This document shows positions 9,683-20,349 of a stretch of 64,000 nt of DNA, one piece after another. Source of the DNA: Adiantum capillus-veneris (taxonomy: Eukaryota > Streptophyta > Polypodiopsida > Polypodiales > Pteridaceae); assembly GCA_014529385.2 (NCBI GenBank), contig CM043971.1:26763769-26827768 (forward strand), in the 5' to 3' direction. The notes under the pieces are model-generated. The model made no database searches and was not told the DNA's origin. It saw only the letters and a program-made list of their open reading frames with translations. A program made the translations under genes and the position numbers. Every line of letters begins with the position of its first letter. Position 1 is the stretch's first letter.

Positions 9683-10574
9683 AATGTAATTGAGAATGAG
9701 ACTTCTTTTGAAGAATTTTATGATCATGTGGCTAAAGATGAAGATGAAGTGGAGACTCCCTCGTGTGGTTTACAGGATCTCTTTTGTGCTGCTGATCATG
9801 AATGATCTAGCAGGTTGGGGTGTGGCAAACTATGTTGGCAGCATTTTTGACACCCCATTTTTTGTAAATTTGTACATACGGACATGACTCCCAATGTCAA
9901 AAGTATGTGTGGGATTTCTTTTTTGGGGGGTTTTAGCTTGCTTTAGCAGGCACATGTACATGCATTGCAAGTCGCTACTCTAGTGACAGCTGTCGGGCTG
10001 TTGTAAGTGCCCGTGAGTGAGTTTTTTGAAGTGAGACAAAGATCATAAAATTGTAGGTTTGAGCCAAAGATCATAAAATTGCAGGTTTGAGCTCGTTGTG
10101 CCTCCTTGATGGTTTCTGTTGCAGTTTTTGCCCTTGCCTTGCCTACTCTACGTGTAGTTGTACCGGGACAGCTCTCTGTTCGTGTCAATTTTTCATGTAG
10201 CGGCGTGTAGATTCAATTTTGGTCATCCCCAACTTTATCGCTAGTAATTTTTCAAGCTTTCTCTCAAGATTTAAAGTGCCCAATTTGGAGTTGTGCTCTT
10301 CAGGTTATGACTAGTTCTCTATAGGGTTATGGCTATGGCAGCCTAGTGGCAAATTGTATGCAGATAGATTCGGAGGGCATGTATCTATGAATTGTGGAAT
10401 TGCTGTTGAAGTTGTGGGTTTGTGTCATTCAATTTTGAAAGGGGAGGCCCTTGTCTTCATATGCATTGTTCGGCGTGAGCTGTAAATCCTTGCTTTGACA
10501 GGGTTTTGCTCCTATGTGACATAGTCTCTTGGGTGGGCGACGGTCAGTAAATTCCCAAGGGGACTACTCTTGCT
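9683..10574. other. Non-coding spacer after the integrase fragment
   Basis: No transposon protein is visible. A 26-base word (GATCATAAAATTG(T/C)AGGTTTGAGC) is repeated at about 10037 and 10068. The region may be the 3' LTR of the integrase fragment upstream, but no second LTR copy is present to prove it. Confidence 0.45.
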
Positions 10575-10974
10575 GGACTTGTGGTGTTTCAAAGGGATTG
10601 TGAAAATATTTTGGTGTCTTGTAGTTCTCTTTCGACGCCCTTGGCTGACATCGCTATAGAGGTGTTTCAGTTTGCTTGTTTCCCTACAACGTCGTCTCTA
10701 ATGCCATGGTACGTAGAGCCATCATGATAATTAATATTTAAATTTTTTATTTGATTTGTTGAAAGCATCTCTGAGGCCATGGTATGAAAATACATGATGA
10801 TGATTAATATTTCAAAGTTTTTATTTGACTTGTTGAAAGTGTCTCTGATGGGTCTCCTCCTATTGGACTTGTGGTTTTTCAAAAGGATTTTGCAAAGCTT
10901 TTGGTGTCTTGTAGTTCTCTTTCAATGCTCTTGGGTGACATCGCTATAGAGGTGTTTGGGTTTGCTTGTTTCCC
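10575..10974. repeat. Nested direct duplications (110-bp pair enclosing a 73-bp pair)
   Basis: 10575-10684 and 10865-10974 match over about 110 bases (GGACTTGTGG ... TTGGTGTCTTGTAGTTCTCT ... GACATCGCTATAGAGGTGTT). Between them, 10703-10775 and 10776-10849 are a tandem pair of about 73 bases (GCCATGGTA ... TTATTTGA(T/C)TTGTTGAAAG). Both pairs have diverged by a modest number of substitutions. Confidence 0.85.
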
Positions 10975-11042
10975 AAAAGTGTTTTGGTGCCCGCCACCGA
11001 GGATCTTCTTTAGGCGACCTTCAATTGACAACTTTGATGGCT

Positions 11043-11531
11043 ATGGTGACAGAGTTTCCAAGGTTCTATGGCCATGTTGGTGAGGATACTACTGCATTCA
11101 TTGAAAAGATAGAGTTTTCTTGTTTGATGTCAAATAAGGAAGATCCAATGATTATGCTCAAGATTCTGTTCTTTTGTTTGAAAGAGGATTCAAGGATATG
11201 GTATGATGAGTATGGGTTTTGGTGGAAATCATCTCAACCTCTGCAGGTGATGACTTATGATGCATTAAAGAAGGCTTTTCTTGAAAGGTTTAGGAAGGTA
11301 GAGGACCCAACGGATGTATGGCACTCCATTGAAGAGCTTATACAAGGTGATAATCAAAATGTAGATGCCTTTGTCAAGGAGTTCAATGCTTTGTGGAAGA
11401 GATGGTGTGTTGCTTTGGGCAGTGATGTTCCTCCTCTTATGCTTACGAAGTGTATGTTTATGCAAAGTTTGAGGGATGATTTGAAGTTAAAGGTTGAGCT
11501 TAAATGGAAAATCATAAGGAATGGAAGTTAA
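11043..11531 (+). pseudogene. Retrotransposon Gag domain
   Basis: The plus-strand frame from about 11043 reads FPRFYGHVGEDTTAFIEKIE, then DSRIWYDEYG, LKKAFLERFRKVEDP, VDAFVKEFNALWKRW and LTKCMFMQSLRDDLK. These match the retrotransposon gag family: PxFxG start, W-Y-near-middle motif, FxxxF and an Phe-Leu-Gly-like helix. No zinc knuckle follows. The frame ends at a stop at 11529-11531. No protease or RT of the same element is seen downstream, so it is an isolated 5' part of a gypsy-type element. Confidence 0.65.
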
Positions 11532-12192
11532 AGAGAATGCAAGAGCTTGGATTGCAAGCTAATGTGGAGCCAAAGATTTCTCTATGCAATGATGTAGGTA
11601 AAAAGAGTGTCTGTAGTGCTTTATTATATCATGATGGTTCTCTTGAGAAAAATAATCTAGTATGTACTAAGGAGAATGCTCTCATTATGCCATCTTTGTT
11701 GTTTAAGCGCTTTGATGTCAATCTTTCTGCCAAAGATGATGATGCTAGTAAGATGGATGTAGGCAAGAAGGCTACCATGTTCATGAATGAGTCTCAAATG
11801 ATCATTTTGAATGTCCAAGTTGCATGACTAATGCTTCTAATATATGTTACAATGAGGAGGAGTATGTCTTTGATACCAATGTTGTTGCTGTGAGTTTTTC
11901 TCTTGTAGATGAGCTAGTCGAGGATCACATGATGGAGGTCAAGGAAGATAACAATGATAATGAGGGTGATGTGTATGCTGAGAGTTCTCAAGTATATGAT
12001 TTTGGTGATTGTATGCAAAAGGGTGATGAAGCAATTAGGTATACTACTTGTGTTGTTGATGAAGAGCCTATCAATGAGAAACCTGATGATTTGTATGGTG
12101 ATGTGGATAGCCATGCCTTAACTGATGATGAAGAGAAAATTGAGAGATTAGAGGATGCAATGATGGAGATTCTCTTGTTATGCCTCATGTGA
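11504..12192 (+). CDS. Unrecognised open frames after the Gag domain, acidic C-terminal part
   Basis: Two consecutive frames, 11504-11827 and 11824-12192, continue on the same strand with a 4-base overlap. The first reads KRMQELGLQANVEPK and later FKRFDVNLSAKDDD. The second is strongly acidic (DELVEDHMMEVKEDNND, DEEPINEKPDDLYGD). I recognise no family. The codon-like regularity and shared direction suggest they belong to the gag-like element upstream, perhaps as its variable linker. They may also be chance frames in decayed sequence. Confidence 0.35.
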
Positions 12193-13261
12193 ATATGGTT
12201 GATGCTATCTTCTTGTCACACGAACAGAATAATAGAGATAGACAGCAAAAGATAGAGAAAGAGATCTTTGTATTGATGGATTTTTGCAGAGTTTTGATAC
12301 AGCATAGGAGCAATGGAATATATGGGTGCACTCCGTTGTACGAAGCTCGAACCTCCCGACCACCCCCGAGCTTCAGTCCGCTTGCATGCAGCGTCTCACT
12401 CGCACTCGCAGAAGAAGAGATCTGTGGATGATCCCCAAACACACCACCCGTCGTTCTTTTTAGTCTTCTTTCCTCGAAAAGCATGTGACTTCTCAAAATA
12501 GCCGCTTTTTTAGGCGTTCGGTTAACTCTATTTTCGCACCAAGTATACCTGCGAGAATAAGATAAGAACGTGACCGCTTTTTTCATGACACATTGCATAG
12601 ATCCTGTTTCACACATTGATTTCTGCATCGCCTACAAAATAGCCAAAAGAACATACTCGTGCAACCAATTCAACGTGATAATCGAAAAAAAAAACATAAT
12701 TATGTACCTTCATAATCTCAATTGAAATAGTCCACCATGAAGAAACAAATCCACTTCTTGGTTGATAGCAGGGAGAGTTGTATGATGTTGTATGTCTGCC
12801 TGTCCCTGTGTATACTACACTGTTGTTGTCTTCTGTTTGTTTTCATCATAACTTTTACCAACAAACTCAGAACAGAAAAACGTCTTTCTTTGGCTGAAAA
12901 CGAAACTTTTAAGTCGCGACTCATAAAACGTCTATTTTTGGGTCTCCACTACTTTTTCAACTTATTTTAAGCCTACCCATGCATTTTAAGCTAAAACACA
13001 TAAATATAAAACACTGATATTAATAAAAATCTCAATTTTATTGTTCATAGACAGACTATCTGTTATTCATTAATGTTTATCAAATACTTCTTTAGTGTAT
13101 TATTTTAAAAAAACAATATATGTTCTCTCTTAATATCTCAAACTCATTCATATAAGCTCTATTTAATAGATTATTCAACAATCTTTCAAATCGTGCTAAC
13201 GAAAGATATATCCTACTACATTCTTTTCGACTTTAAGAACTTCAAAAATTAGTCCTATTAC
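12193..13261. other. Non-coding; probably includes the 3' LTR of Gypsy-2
   Basis: No supported gene. The AT-rich part 12970-13261 follows Gypsy-2 pol on the minus strand, the expected place for its 3' LTR, and begins with the same TAATAGGAC as the Gypsy-1 counterpart. The long minus-strand frame at 12185-12628 has no recognisable motif, so I leave it out. Confidence 0.4.
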
Positions 13262-13274
13262 ATTCTCCTCTTAT
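13262..13274 (-). promoter_or_regulatory. Polypurine tract of Gypsy-2
   Basis: The minus strand reads GATAAGAGGAGAATG immediately before the putative LTR start TAATAGGAC, parallel to the Gypsy-1 tract. Confidence 0.55.
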
Positions 13275-13451
13275 CAAAATTAACTATGTTCTCAGAGTTG
13301 GAAAGAGAGGAAAATTCTCTTTGCAAAACACTAAGATCAACCCATGATGCATCCACTATTGGATAGTTCTGTCACTTAACCAAAACTTCCACAATGTCTC
13401 TATTTCTCAGATGTTTAACACGCCTATCTAGCACTAAGTCTGGTTCTACTG

Positions 13452-14630
13452 TCAATGTTCTGTCAACTCTTTCAACCTAGAGTTGTCCTGTAAAACATGA
13501 TGCACATTAGGAACATACTTTTTCAATAAACTCACATAGAATACAGGATGCACTTTAACATGAGAAGGCAATTCCAATTTGTAAGCTAATGAACCAATGC
13601 GCTTCAAAATTTTAAATGGCCCCGCAAATTGTGGAGACAATCTTCTATGCTTTCCAAGAATCAAATGAGACTTCTCAGGAATAACCTTTAAGAAAACCAT
13701 ATCACCAGTTTCATACTCCACAACACGATATTTCTTGTCGTAATACAATTTATGTCTCTTTTGGGCTTCTCTAATATTCCCCCTGATTTTGGCCAACTCG
13801 ATATCCATTTTCTCAAGCATCTCACGTGAGAGTTCTACCTTATTCCTCGAGTTAAGAAAATTAATAGGTGTGGGACAATTGTAGCCATACATTGCCTCAA
13901 ATAGAGTCATCCTAATAGATGTATTATATGAACTGTTGTATGCAAATTCAACCAAAGGCAGATATTCATTCCAATTAGATTGGTTTTCATTGACATACAT
14001 TCGTAACATATCTTCTAAAATATGATTCACTCTCTCCGTTTTCCCATCAGTTTGAGGATGAAAAGTAGTAGACATGCGTAAACGGATGCCTATAGAGTCA
14101 AAAGTCGCTCTCAGAAATGAGAAGTCAACTTAGAATCTCTGTTAGACACTATACTCTTGGGCATGCCATGCAAACGAAATATCTCTTTCACAAACAAGAA
14201 AGCAATGGTCAATGCAGTATCAGTTATTTTTACAGGAAAGAAGTGAGCTTGTTTTGTGAGTCTATCTACCACCACAAAGATTGAATCATACCCTCCACGA
14301 GTAGTAGGAAGTCTACTGATAAAGTCCATGGATATAGACTCCCACTTCTATAAAGGAATGTCTAAGGGTTGAAGGTCACTAGGCATCCTCTTATGTTCAA
14401 TCTTAACTTGTTGACATTGAAAGCACTCATGCACATAATTCTTAACATCCAATTTCATATGCGGCCAAAAGAATGAACTTTTAATCTTTTCATATGTCTT
14501 ATTCAATCCAAGATGACCAGAAAAATGTGAATTATGACATTCATGTAGAAGTTCAGAATTTGCAGGAATACACAAGCGGTCATAATAATACAGATTTTCC
14601 TTATACAAGTGATATTTGTTCTCAACATCT
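13452..14630 (-). pseudogene. Gypsy-2 integrase (broken; catalytic Asp replaced)
   Basis: On the minus strand the zinc finger (ECHNSHFSGHLG, CFQCQQVKIEHKR) is at 14348-14608. The core starts at 14329 with SMDFISRLP, and the C-terminal module ends near 13480 (LILGKHRRLSPQ, HPVFYVSLLKKY). The second catalytic Asp is changed: VSNRDSK replaces the VSDRDSK seen in Gypsy-1. The third motif, TDGKTERVN, keeps Glu. A stop follows LDIPL near 14347, and a one-base loss after TSHF near 14110 shifts the frame. The enzyme is dead for at least three independent reasons. Confidence 0.87.
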
Positions 14631-15789
14631 CACCAATATTTTTATGCAAGAATTTCAAAATAGGCCTATAAAAAGAATCATTTTCAACTTCAGCATGTAT
14701 ATCATCAATCAAATTAGATCGCACAACAATCAACAAATTACACCTAGGCCTACGACTCAATGCATCTGCAACTTTATTTTCTTTTCCACACAAATACTTC
14801 AAATCGAAGTCATACTCAGCTAGCAAATCAATCCATCTTCTTTGTCTGTTATTTAATAATGGCTGAGTGAAACTATACTTCAAGCTTTGATGATCAGTAC
14901 GCAATTCAAATTTTACACCAAGCAAAAGATGACGCCAATGCTTCAATGCATGAACATTAACAAGCAATTCTAGATCATGTGTTGCATAGTTCAATTTATG
15001 TTGTCTTAATTTCCTAGACTCATATGCAACCACTCTTCCTTCTTGTGTCAAAACACAACCTAATTGTTCACCACTAGCGTCACAGGACACAACAAATTGT
15101 TTGCCTATCTTAGGAACTTTTAAAACACAATTTTCCACTATTTTAGCCTTCATTAAGGTCTCAAAAGTAGTCTCATAGCTAGAAGTCCACACTAAACCCT
15201 TGTCTTTCTTGGTCAATTCGGTCAAAGGACTTGCTATCTTAGAGAAATATTTAATGTGTGCTCTCTCATATTGTGCTAGACCCATAAAGCTTCTTACATC
15301 CCTTATTGACATAGTCTTAACTTTATCAAGATCAATGCGAATCCCCTCTTTAGAAATCACTCTTCCCAAATACACAATCCGATCCTTTGCAAAAGAACAC
15401 TTACTTGCTTTGGCATACAATTTATGTTCACGCAAAACTTCAAATGTTTTCTTTAAATGCAATGCATGATCTTCTTGATTCTTAGAATACACAAAAATAT
15501 CATCCAAGAATACCAGAATAAAGTCATCAAGATACGGGTGAAAAATACTATTAATTAAGCACATGAAAGTTGTTGGTGCATTAGTCAAACCAAAAGCAAG
15601 AATTGTAAATTCATAATGCCCATAACGTGTACGAAAAGAAGTCTTTGGAATGTCCTCGACCTTAATGCGGATTTGATGGTAGCCAGAACAAATGTCAATC
15701 TTCAAAAATATTGTGGCACCACTCAATTGGCTAAGCAATTCATCTATGTGAGGAAGAGGATATTTGTTCTTAATGGTATGTTTGTTGAA
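14503..15789 (-). pseudogene. Gypsy-2 reverse transcriptase and RNase H
   Basis: A long open minus-strand frame of about 411 codons holds most of RT and the whole RNase H. It starts at LLSQLSGATIFLKIDICSGY (RT motif A Asp), passes AFGLTNAPTTFM, and reaches the catalytic [12 protein letters not shown] near 15490. RNase H has Asp in VSCDAS, Glu in HDLELLVNV, Asp in LRTDHQSL and the C-terminal VADALSRR. A frameshift near 14630 throws the zinc finger of integrase out of frame, so the last 30 or so residues of this frame are spurious. A stop near 15787 separates it from the RT N-terminus. Confidence 0.9.
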
Positions 15790-16146
15790 TCACCTATAGT
15801 CAATGCATAACCTATATGTACCATCCTTTTTCTTTTGGAATAACAGAGGACTACCCCAAGGAGATACACTAGGTTTAATGAAACCCTTTTTCAAAAGATC
15901 ATCAAGTTGTATATTGAGCTCTTTAAGCTCATCAATATTGAACCTGTATGGAGCCCTTGAATAAGGTGTTGCTCTTGGACATAGATCTATGGCATGGTCT
16001 ACCGCTCTAGGCGGAGGCATACCAGGAAGATCGTCCGGAAACACATCCTTAAATTCATGTAAGAGATCCTCTACAAATTTTGGATTTTTCTCTTTCTGCT
16101 TATCCCCAGATTCTTCTTTAATCTCATTAGCAAACACAAGAAACGT
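15790..16146 (-). pseudogene. Gypsy-2 RT N-terminal part, truncated upstream
   Basis: Minus-strand peptide [19 protein letters not shown], then [43 protein letters not shown] and [13 protein letters not shown] marks the linker and fingers of a gypsy RT. It runs into a CA-rich microsatellite near 16146 and goes no further. A stop follows CIDYR. The Cys/Val-rich residues at the extreme upstream end come from the microsatellite. Confidence 0.85.
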
Positions 16147-16275
16147 CTCACACATGCACACACACGATAACACATATGAACACACACCTACACGCACCTA
16201 TACATACACACACACACACACACACACACGCATAAACACACACACACACGCATAAACACACACAAACACACAAAA
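16146..16275. repeat. (CA)n-rich microsatellite at the truncation point of Gypsy-2
   Basis: CACACA tracts with CATAAACACA interruptions; the purest part is 16205-16229. It marks exactly where Gypsy-2 protein similarity stops, so the break may have occurred in the repeat. Confidence 0.85.
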
Positions 16276-17110
16276 GATACAAAAAGGGGGATTTATCGAC
16301 TACAACGCCACAAACAAAGGAGGACGACCCGGATCACGCGACACCGACAACAAAAAAAAGAGATGTACCAAAGGCATGCCCCGACCGACCCCGAAAAGAC
16401 GTACGCAGTACACCGACACACCGACAAGCTGCCATTCACCGGCATCACGCGACCACCACACCATTTTCAGTAAACCATAGGTTATTATCATCATTTTTTT
16501 TAGTTTTCACCCAAGCCTTGTAAAAAGATCTCAATTTGTAAATTTCCCTCTCTCTAGGTGATGGTCACAAAGGCCCACCTAGAGGTTTTCATCTTAATAA
16601 CTCCCAAGACAAAGCAAGGGTCAACCACACCGGGCCCACCGCCTTGGTTTGTCTCCCCGATTAGCTTACCCTAATCAAGCCGGATTACCCTGATCTAAGC
16701 AGCTAGGCACCTATAAAAGTACACTGAGAGGTCACTATCTGGGGGGGGGGGGGGGGGGGCAACTCATGAGAGGTCAGTACTTGGTGGAGTCTTAGTGGGA
16801 GGGATTGACACTAGCGGCATCACGGGAAGGGGACTTTTGTGATGGTTTGTTTTTGGAGTTGCACCATGTAAAAGGGAGTTACGTCCACCTCTCGACTCCA
16901 ATGGTCGATGCACACACACATACACATTCTTGGTAGAAAATTTCACATCATCGAGTCGTCTTTAGAGAACGCACCAAGTAGATTCACCATCTCCCTCCCT
17001 ACTATCTCTCTATCACCACGGTGTGTCACCTCGCCAAAAGGAAGGTCATTGTAAATACGACAAGAAATAATTCTCCCTCACACCCCTGAGGGTTTTCATC
17101 ACTTGTCAAT

Positions 17111-17111
<1 letters not shown>
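16276..17111. other. Non-coding, LTR-like segment
   Basis: No gene. A TATA-like CTATAAAAGTAC lies at about 16711, followed 30 bases later by a run of G. The stretch from about 16545 to 17111 has the look of an LTR promoter region (pyrimidine-rich end, TATA box), but there is no partner copy. Confidence 0.35.
16741..16759 (+). repeat. Homopolymer run of 19 G
   Basis: Nineteen consecutive G residues. The number may be affected by sequencing error. Such runs can form G-quadruplexes. Confidence 0.8.
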
Positions 17112-17196
<85 letters not shown>

Positions 17197-17198
17197 TA
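17112..17198. repeat. Compound (CT)n(TG)n microsatellite
   Basis: About 33 CT units pass directly into about 9 TG units. Confidence 0.95.
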
Positions 17199-17348
17199 AG
17201 TTTGCGGTGTTCACATCACCGTTGTTTGCGTCCTAGCCGTTGAAGGCTAGGTGGTGCCCCCTGTTCGCTGACCATGACCAGCTTGAGGTGTGCATCGGCT
17301 CCCGACGTTTTTAGAGGCCGTCAAGGTCTGGGTATCGCTTTGCTCCTG

Positions 17349-17616
17349 TCAATGATTTGGGTGTTGGATAGGACACTGCCAACACTATCTACACTGACAG
17401 TTAGAGCGCATTGGCAGTTGCGAGGAACCCAATTTTTCATGCTCGCACAAAGCACATTGAGGATAGCACTATGTGAGGGAGATGCTCTCAGCAGGAGAGA
17501 TCAGCTTGGCTTATGTGCCAACATAGGACAACCTTGCAGATCTTTTCACAAAGGCATTGTCTCGTGATAATCTGGAGGGCCACAAAGCTTTGGGCTTACT
17601 CCCCTTTGTGCATTGA
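17349..17616 (+). pseudogene. Ty1/copia RNase H C-terminal fragment
   Basis: The plus strand reads LGVG-DTANTIYTDS-SALAVARNPIFHARTKHIE, then after a small deletion ISLAYVPT-like sequence, DLFTKALSRD and KALGLLPFVH followed by TGA at 17614-17616. It matches the end of the complete copia at 58185-58500, including the Asp in IYTDS and the LLPFV tail. Stops and a short frame-shifting loss after KHIE make it non-functional. It is followed by a polypurine tract and an LTR, so it is the 3' end of a copia element whose 5' part is gone. Confidence 0.88.
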
Positions 17617-17677
17617 TCATGTCCTCAGGGTATGACACTTCCATTTAGTCATGTGCCAGCTCTCGTTCACCACATCA

Positions 17678-17690
17678 CTCCAAGGGGGTT
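17678..17690 (+). promoter_or_regulatory. Copia polypurine tract
   Basis: CTCCAAGGGGGTT sits right before the LTR start TGTTACCATATAC. The same tract precedes the 3' LTR of the complete copia at 58084-58094 (minus strand). Confidence 0.75.
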
Positions 17691-17916
17691 TGTTACCATA
17701 TACATGTGGTAGTGATGTGTGTGAACACATTAGGACTGTTGGGGCATTTTTTCCCTCTTTAGAAGCTTTTTCCCCCGTGCATTGTATATACGCCCATCAC
17801 TCTAGGGCTATATATCTTTCCATGTCATACTAAGTAATACACTCTCTATTGTGTGCCTTGAGCTTCCTTCATCTTCTCCAAGCTGTGTGTGTTTTCCTGC
17901 AACCCTAATTCCAACA
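17691..17916 (+). repeat. Copia 3' LTR (226 bp)
   Basis: It starts TGTTACCATATACATG and ends CTAATTCCAACA, and is collinear with the LTRs at 57857-58083 and 62813-63040 and with the lone LTR at 48766-48999 (opposite strand). A TATA-like TTGTATATACG lies near 17783. The family is therefore present at least four times in the window. Confidence 0.9.
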
Positions 17917-17984
17917 TTGAAGAGCAGTTGGCACAGACTGTAGGCTATGCAGGTTCAGAGGGGGTGGATGTCGTGCAGCTCCAA

Positions 17985-18971
17985 TTTCATGATGGGAAAA
18001 AGGGGAAATAAATTCAAGGTAAGATTCTTTGAATCCTACACATTTATTGAGCACTGATCATGGCTTGTTAACAAGCCAAGTTTAATAATTAATGTATGCC
18101 AGATGCGGCTTTAAAGGGCCAAAAAATGTCTTAATGATGCTAAAAATGAGTATATATGTAGTGAGATCAGATGGGAGTTTATGATCTGGAACTCTAGTGC
18201 TTGAAGTGCTCTATTGGCTTGTCTTTACGGCTCGTCGATTGGAGCTATAGGGAAAAAGTTATGGCAGTTTGAAGTTTGAGTCAATTGCAAATTTGTACCG
18301 GATTGGGCAATTGCAGCCAAGGGGACAAAAATGAAGTGAATGCATGGGCTTGAAGTGCTCACTTTGTGGAGTGCGTCGGTCTTTTTAGATCAATGATTGG
18401 AGTTATGATTACCAAGATATTGGCAATTAAATATTCATGGGAAGCCGGTTCCGTACTAGTCTGGTCTGCTTGGTTGGTGTGCCATATGGGAACTTTAAGC
18501 TTCAATCAGGGAATGTAGAAAACCGATGCCACACTTGGCAATGCTTGAGTTAAGTTGCATGCCAGACCACTAATGGACACACATGCTTTGGAAGTTAAAT
18601 ATGGTAAATGTGGTGCCCGTACGGAAACACATAAGGTATTTGAAGAGCTTCATGTCCAGAATGTTGTCTCTTGGAATATAATGATCGCGGGATATACCCA
18701 ACAGAGGCAAGACCAAGAAGCTCGCTATTTTGAGCAAATGCAAAGAGAGGAAAACTCTCCAAATGCAATCACATATACCTACAACTTAAAGGCATGTAGG
18801 ATTATACGGGATGTTGATACAGGCATCGAAGTTCTACATGATAATGTTAGTCAAGGACTGCTCAAGAAGAATGTCGTGCTTAGCAATGCCTTGATTGTTA
18901 TGTATGCCAAATTTGGTGCCTTTTCTATGATTGCCTTGGTTGATATGTATGAAAAATGTGATGTCCCTTGA
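17985..18971 (+). pseudogene. PPR protein pseudogene (PLS class) with conserved upstream flank
   Basis: PPR proteins bind organellar RNA and direct editing or processing. At 18555-18971 the plus strand encodes KYGKCGARTETHKVFEEL, NVVSWNIMIAGYTQQRQ, PNAITYTYNLKAC, then QGLLKKNVVLSNALIVMYAK and ALVDMYEKCDVP before a stop. These are about three to four degenerate 31-36-residue PPR motifs of the plant organellar type. The next motif is cut: GAF is joined directly to ALVDMYEKC, implying an internal deletion. No targeting peptide or C-terminal E/DYW domain is present. The upstream 550 bp is non-coding yet resembles the flank of a second PPR fragment at 42930-43450 (minus). Confidence 0.8.
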
Positions 18972-19253
18972 GGGGAACGGCCCGCCCAATTGAACCTTAA
19001 TGGCGGCCCAAGAGGGTTTTCAATAAGGGAAAATGGAAAACTGACGAAGAAAAAAAGGAGGAGATGGTGCAACAGAAAATGCGAAATCAGGGGAGTGAAG
19101 AGAGTCTCATAGCACGTAGTGGCAATCTCGGGTGAAGTCCATTATGAAACAAAAATTTCATGGTAGATGAAAGCAATCTAGTTTTTGGCCACCGGCTGCA
19201 ACGCATTTGGTGAAGCTCAAAATTTGGGGTGCCACATCATAACCGCCGCTCCC

Positions 19254-19289
19254 CCACCATGCTGTCACGGTGCCATGACTGCATGGTGG
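19254..19289. repeat. Short hairpin, 14-bp arms with one mismatch
   Basis: CCACCATGCTGTCA and TGACTGCATGGTGG are reverse complements apart from one T-T pair, with an 8-base loop. There is no T-run, so it is not a bacterial-type terminator; its role is unknown. Confidence 0.7.
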
Positions 19290-19437
19290 GCCGGGGGGGC
19301 TTATTTAGGAGGGCATAGCCAGATATAGAGGGAAGAAGAATTATTCGAAGCAAGAGAGAGAGGAGGGAGGGAGAAAGAGGCGACTCTCTTCCTCTCAATA
19401 TCTCGAGGCTCTCTCGTCCTCGGCTAGCAAAGGCACG

Positions 19438-19482
19438 ACTCTCTCTCTCTCTCTCTCATGCTTAAGAAGCAAATCAGGAGAA

Positions 19483-19566
<84 letters not shown>
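19438..19566. repeat. Two (CT)n microsatellites
   Basis: 19438-19458 and about 19484-19566, the longer with a single G interruption. Arg-Glu frames on the minus strand are artefacts. Confidence 0.95.
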
Positions 19567-19569
19567 GTG

Positions 19570-20340
19570 TTGGGAAAGCCACGACAAGGAAGGGCTTGCA
19601 TGATGCAAGGGAGGTACAAGAAAGAGAAGAGGGTATTTTGAAGGAGGGAAAGCCAGAGGCCTCAAAGAGTCTCTCACTCTGGCTACAGAAGCTTAGGCTC
19701 TCTTGCTCTCGACCTTGTGAGTCAAGATAAAGAGGAGAAAGCAACATGGGAAGTTGAGCAGAAGGGAAGTAGGGAGCAGGAACCAGGTAAAGAATAAGAA
19801 GAGAAAGCAATGACGGTCTATCTCACTCTCTTGAGATCGGTAATAGAAAGGAGTGCAAATATATACAGAGTTCAACAATATTCAAAGCAGGGAAATCTGA
19901 CACGGAGGTAATTTTTGATCATCGACAACATCTTAGATTTAGTTAATCCTTTTTGGTGAATCATGGAGCCATTAATGGCCAGGGTAATTGTAAAGGGAGC
20001 CTAAAATCCTAGATTTTAGTGAACCCAAGTGTCAGTGCTGCTAGCAGTCCGCCTTGGCTATTGAGAAGAATGTACTCAGATCTTGAATTGAGTAATTGAA
20101 GAATACGGTGATTGCCAAATCCATATGCATCTATTTTTCTTGTTTTCTCTCACAGCTAGAGGCCCACAGGTGCCTACCGGCTCACATTGAACCCATATCC
20201 CCCAACAACGGCGGCAACATATGCAAGATGTTTTGATCAACAAAGGCTTGATAGCACCCTTGCTTGCTAGACGAGAGAATGCGTACACTAATGATAAGTG
20301 GGATGACTTGAATGAGCATTTTAAGGTAGCCAGTTGCTAC
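19570..20340. other. Non-coding stretch, no gene seen
   Basis: Nothing recognisable apart from its position directly upstream of a plus-strand copia gag, so it may contain the leader and LTR of that element. No primer site or second LTR was found. Confidence 0.4.
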
Positions 20341-20349
20341 ACCTTGGTG

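Larger units (their letters stand above)
13262..16146 (-). mobile_element. Gypsy-2: Ty3/gypsy pol remnant, same family as Gypsy-1
   Basis: The minus strand carries RT, RNase H, integrase zinc finger, core and C-terminal module in gypsy order, with protein wording very close to Gypsy-1 ([45 protein letters not shown]). The 5' side ends near 16146 in a CA microsatellite, so gag, protease and 5' LTR are missing. Having two related copies in the same orientation 5 kb apart allows stops and losses in each to be recognised. Confidence 0.88.

Noticed and set aside
12185-12628. 147-codon minus-strand frame
   Set aside because: No recognisable motif, no supporting context, and it overlaps unrelated plus-strand sequence.
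19254-19289. Rho-independent terminator
   Set aside because: No T-run follows the hairpin, and the context is eukaryotic.
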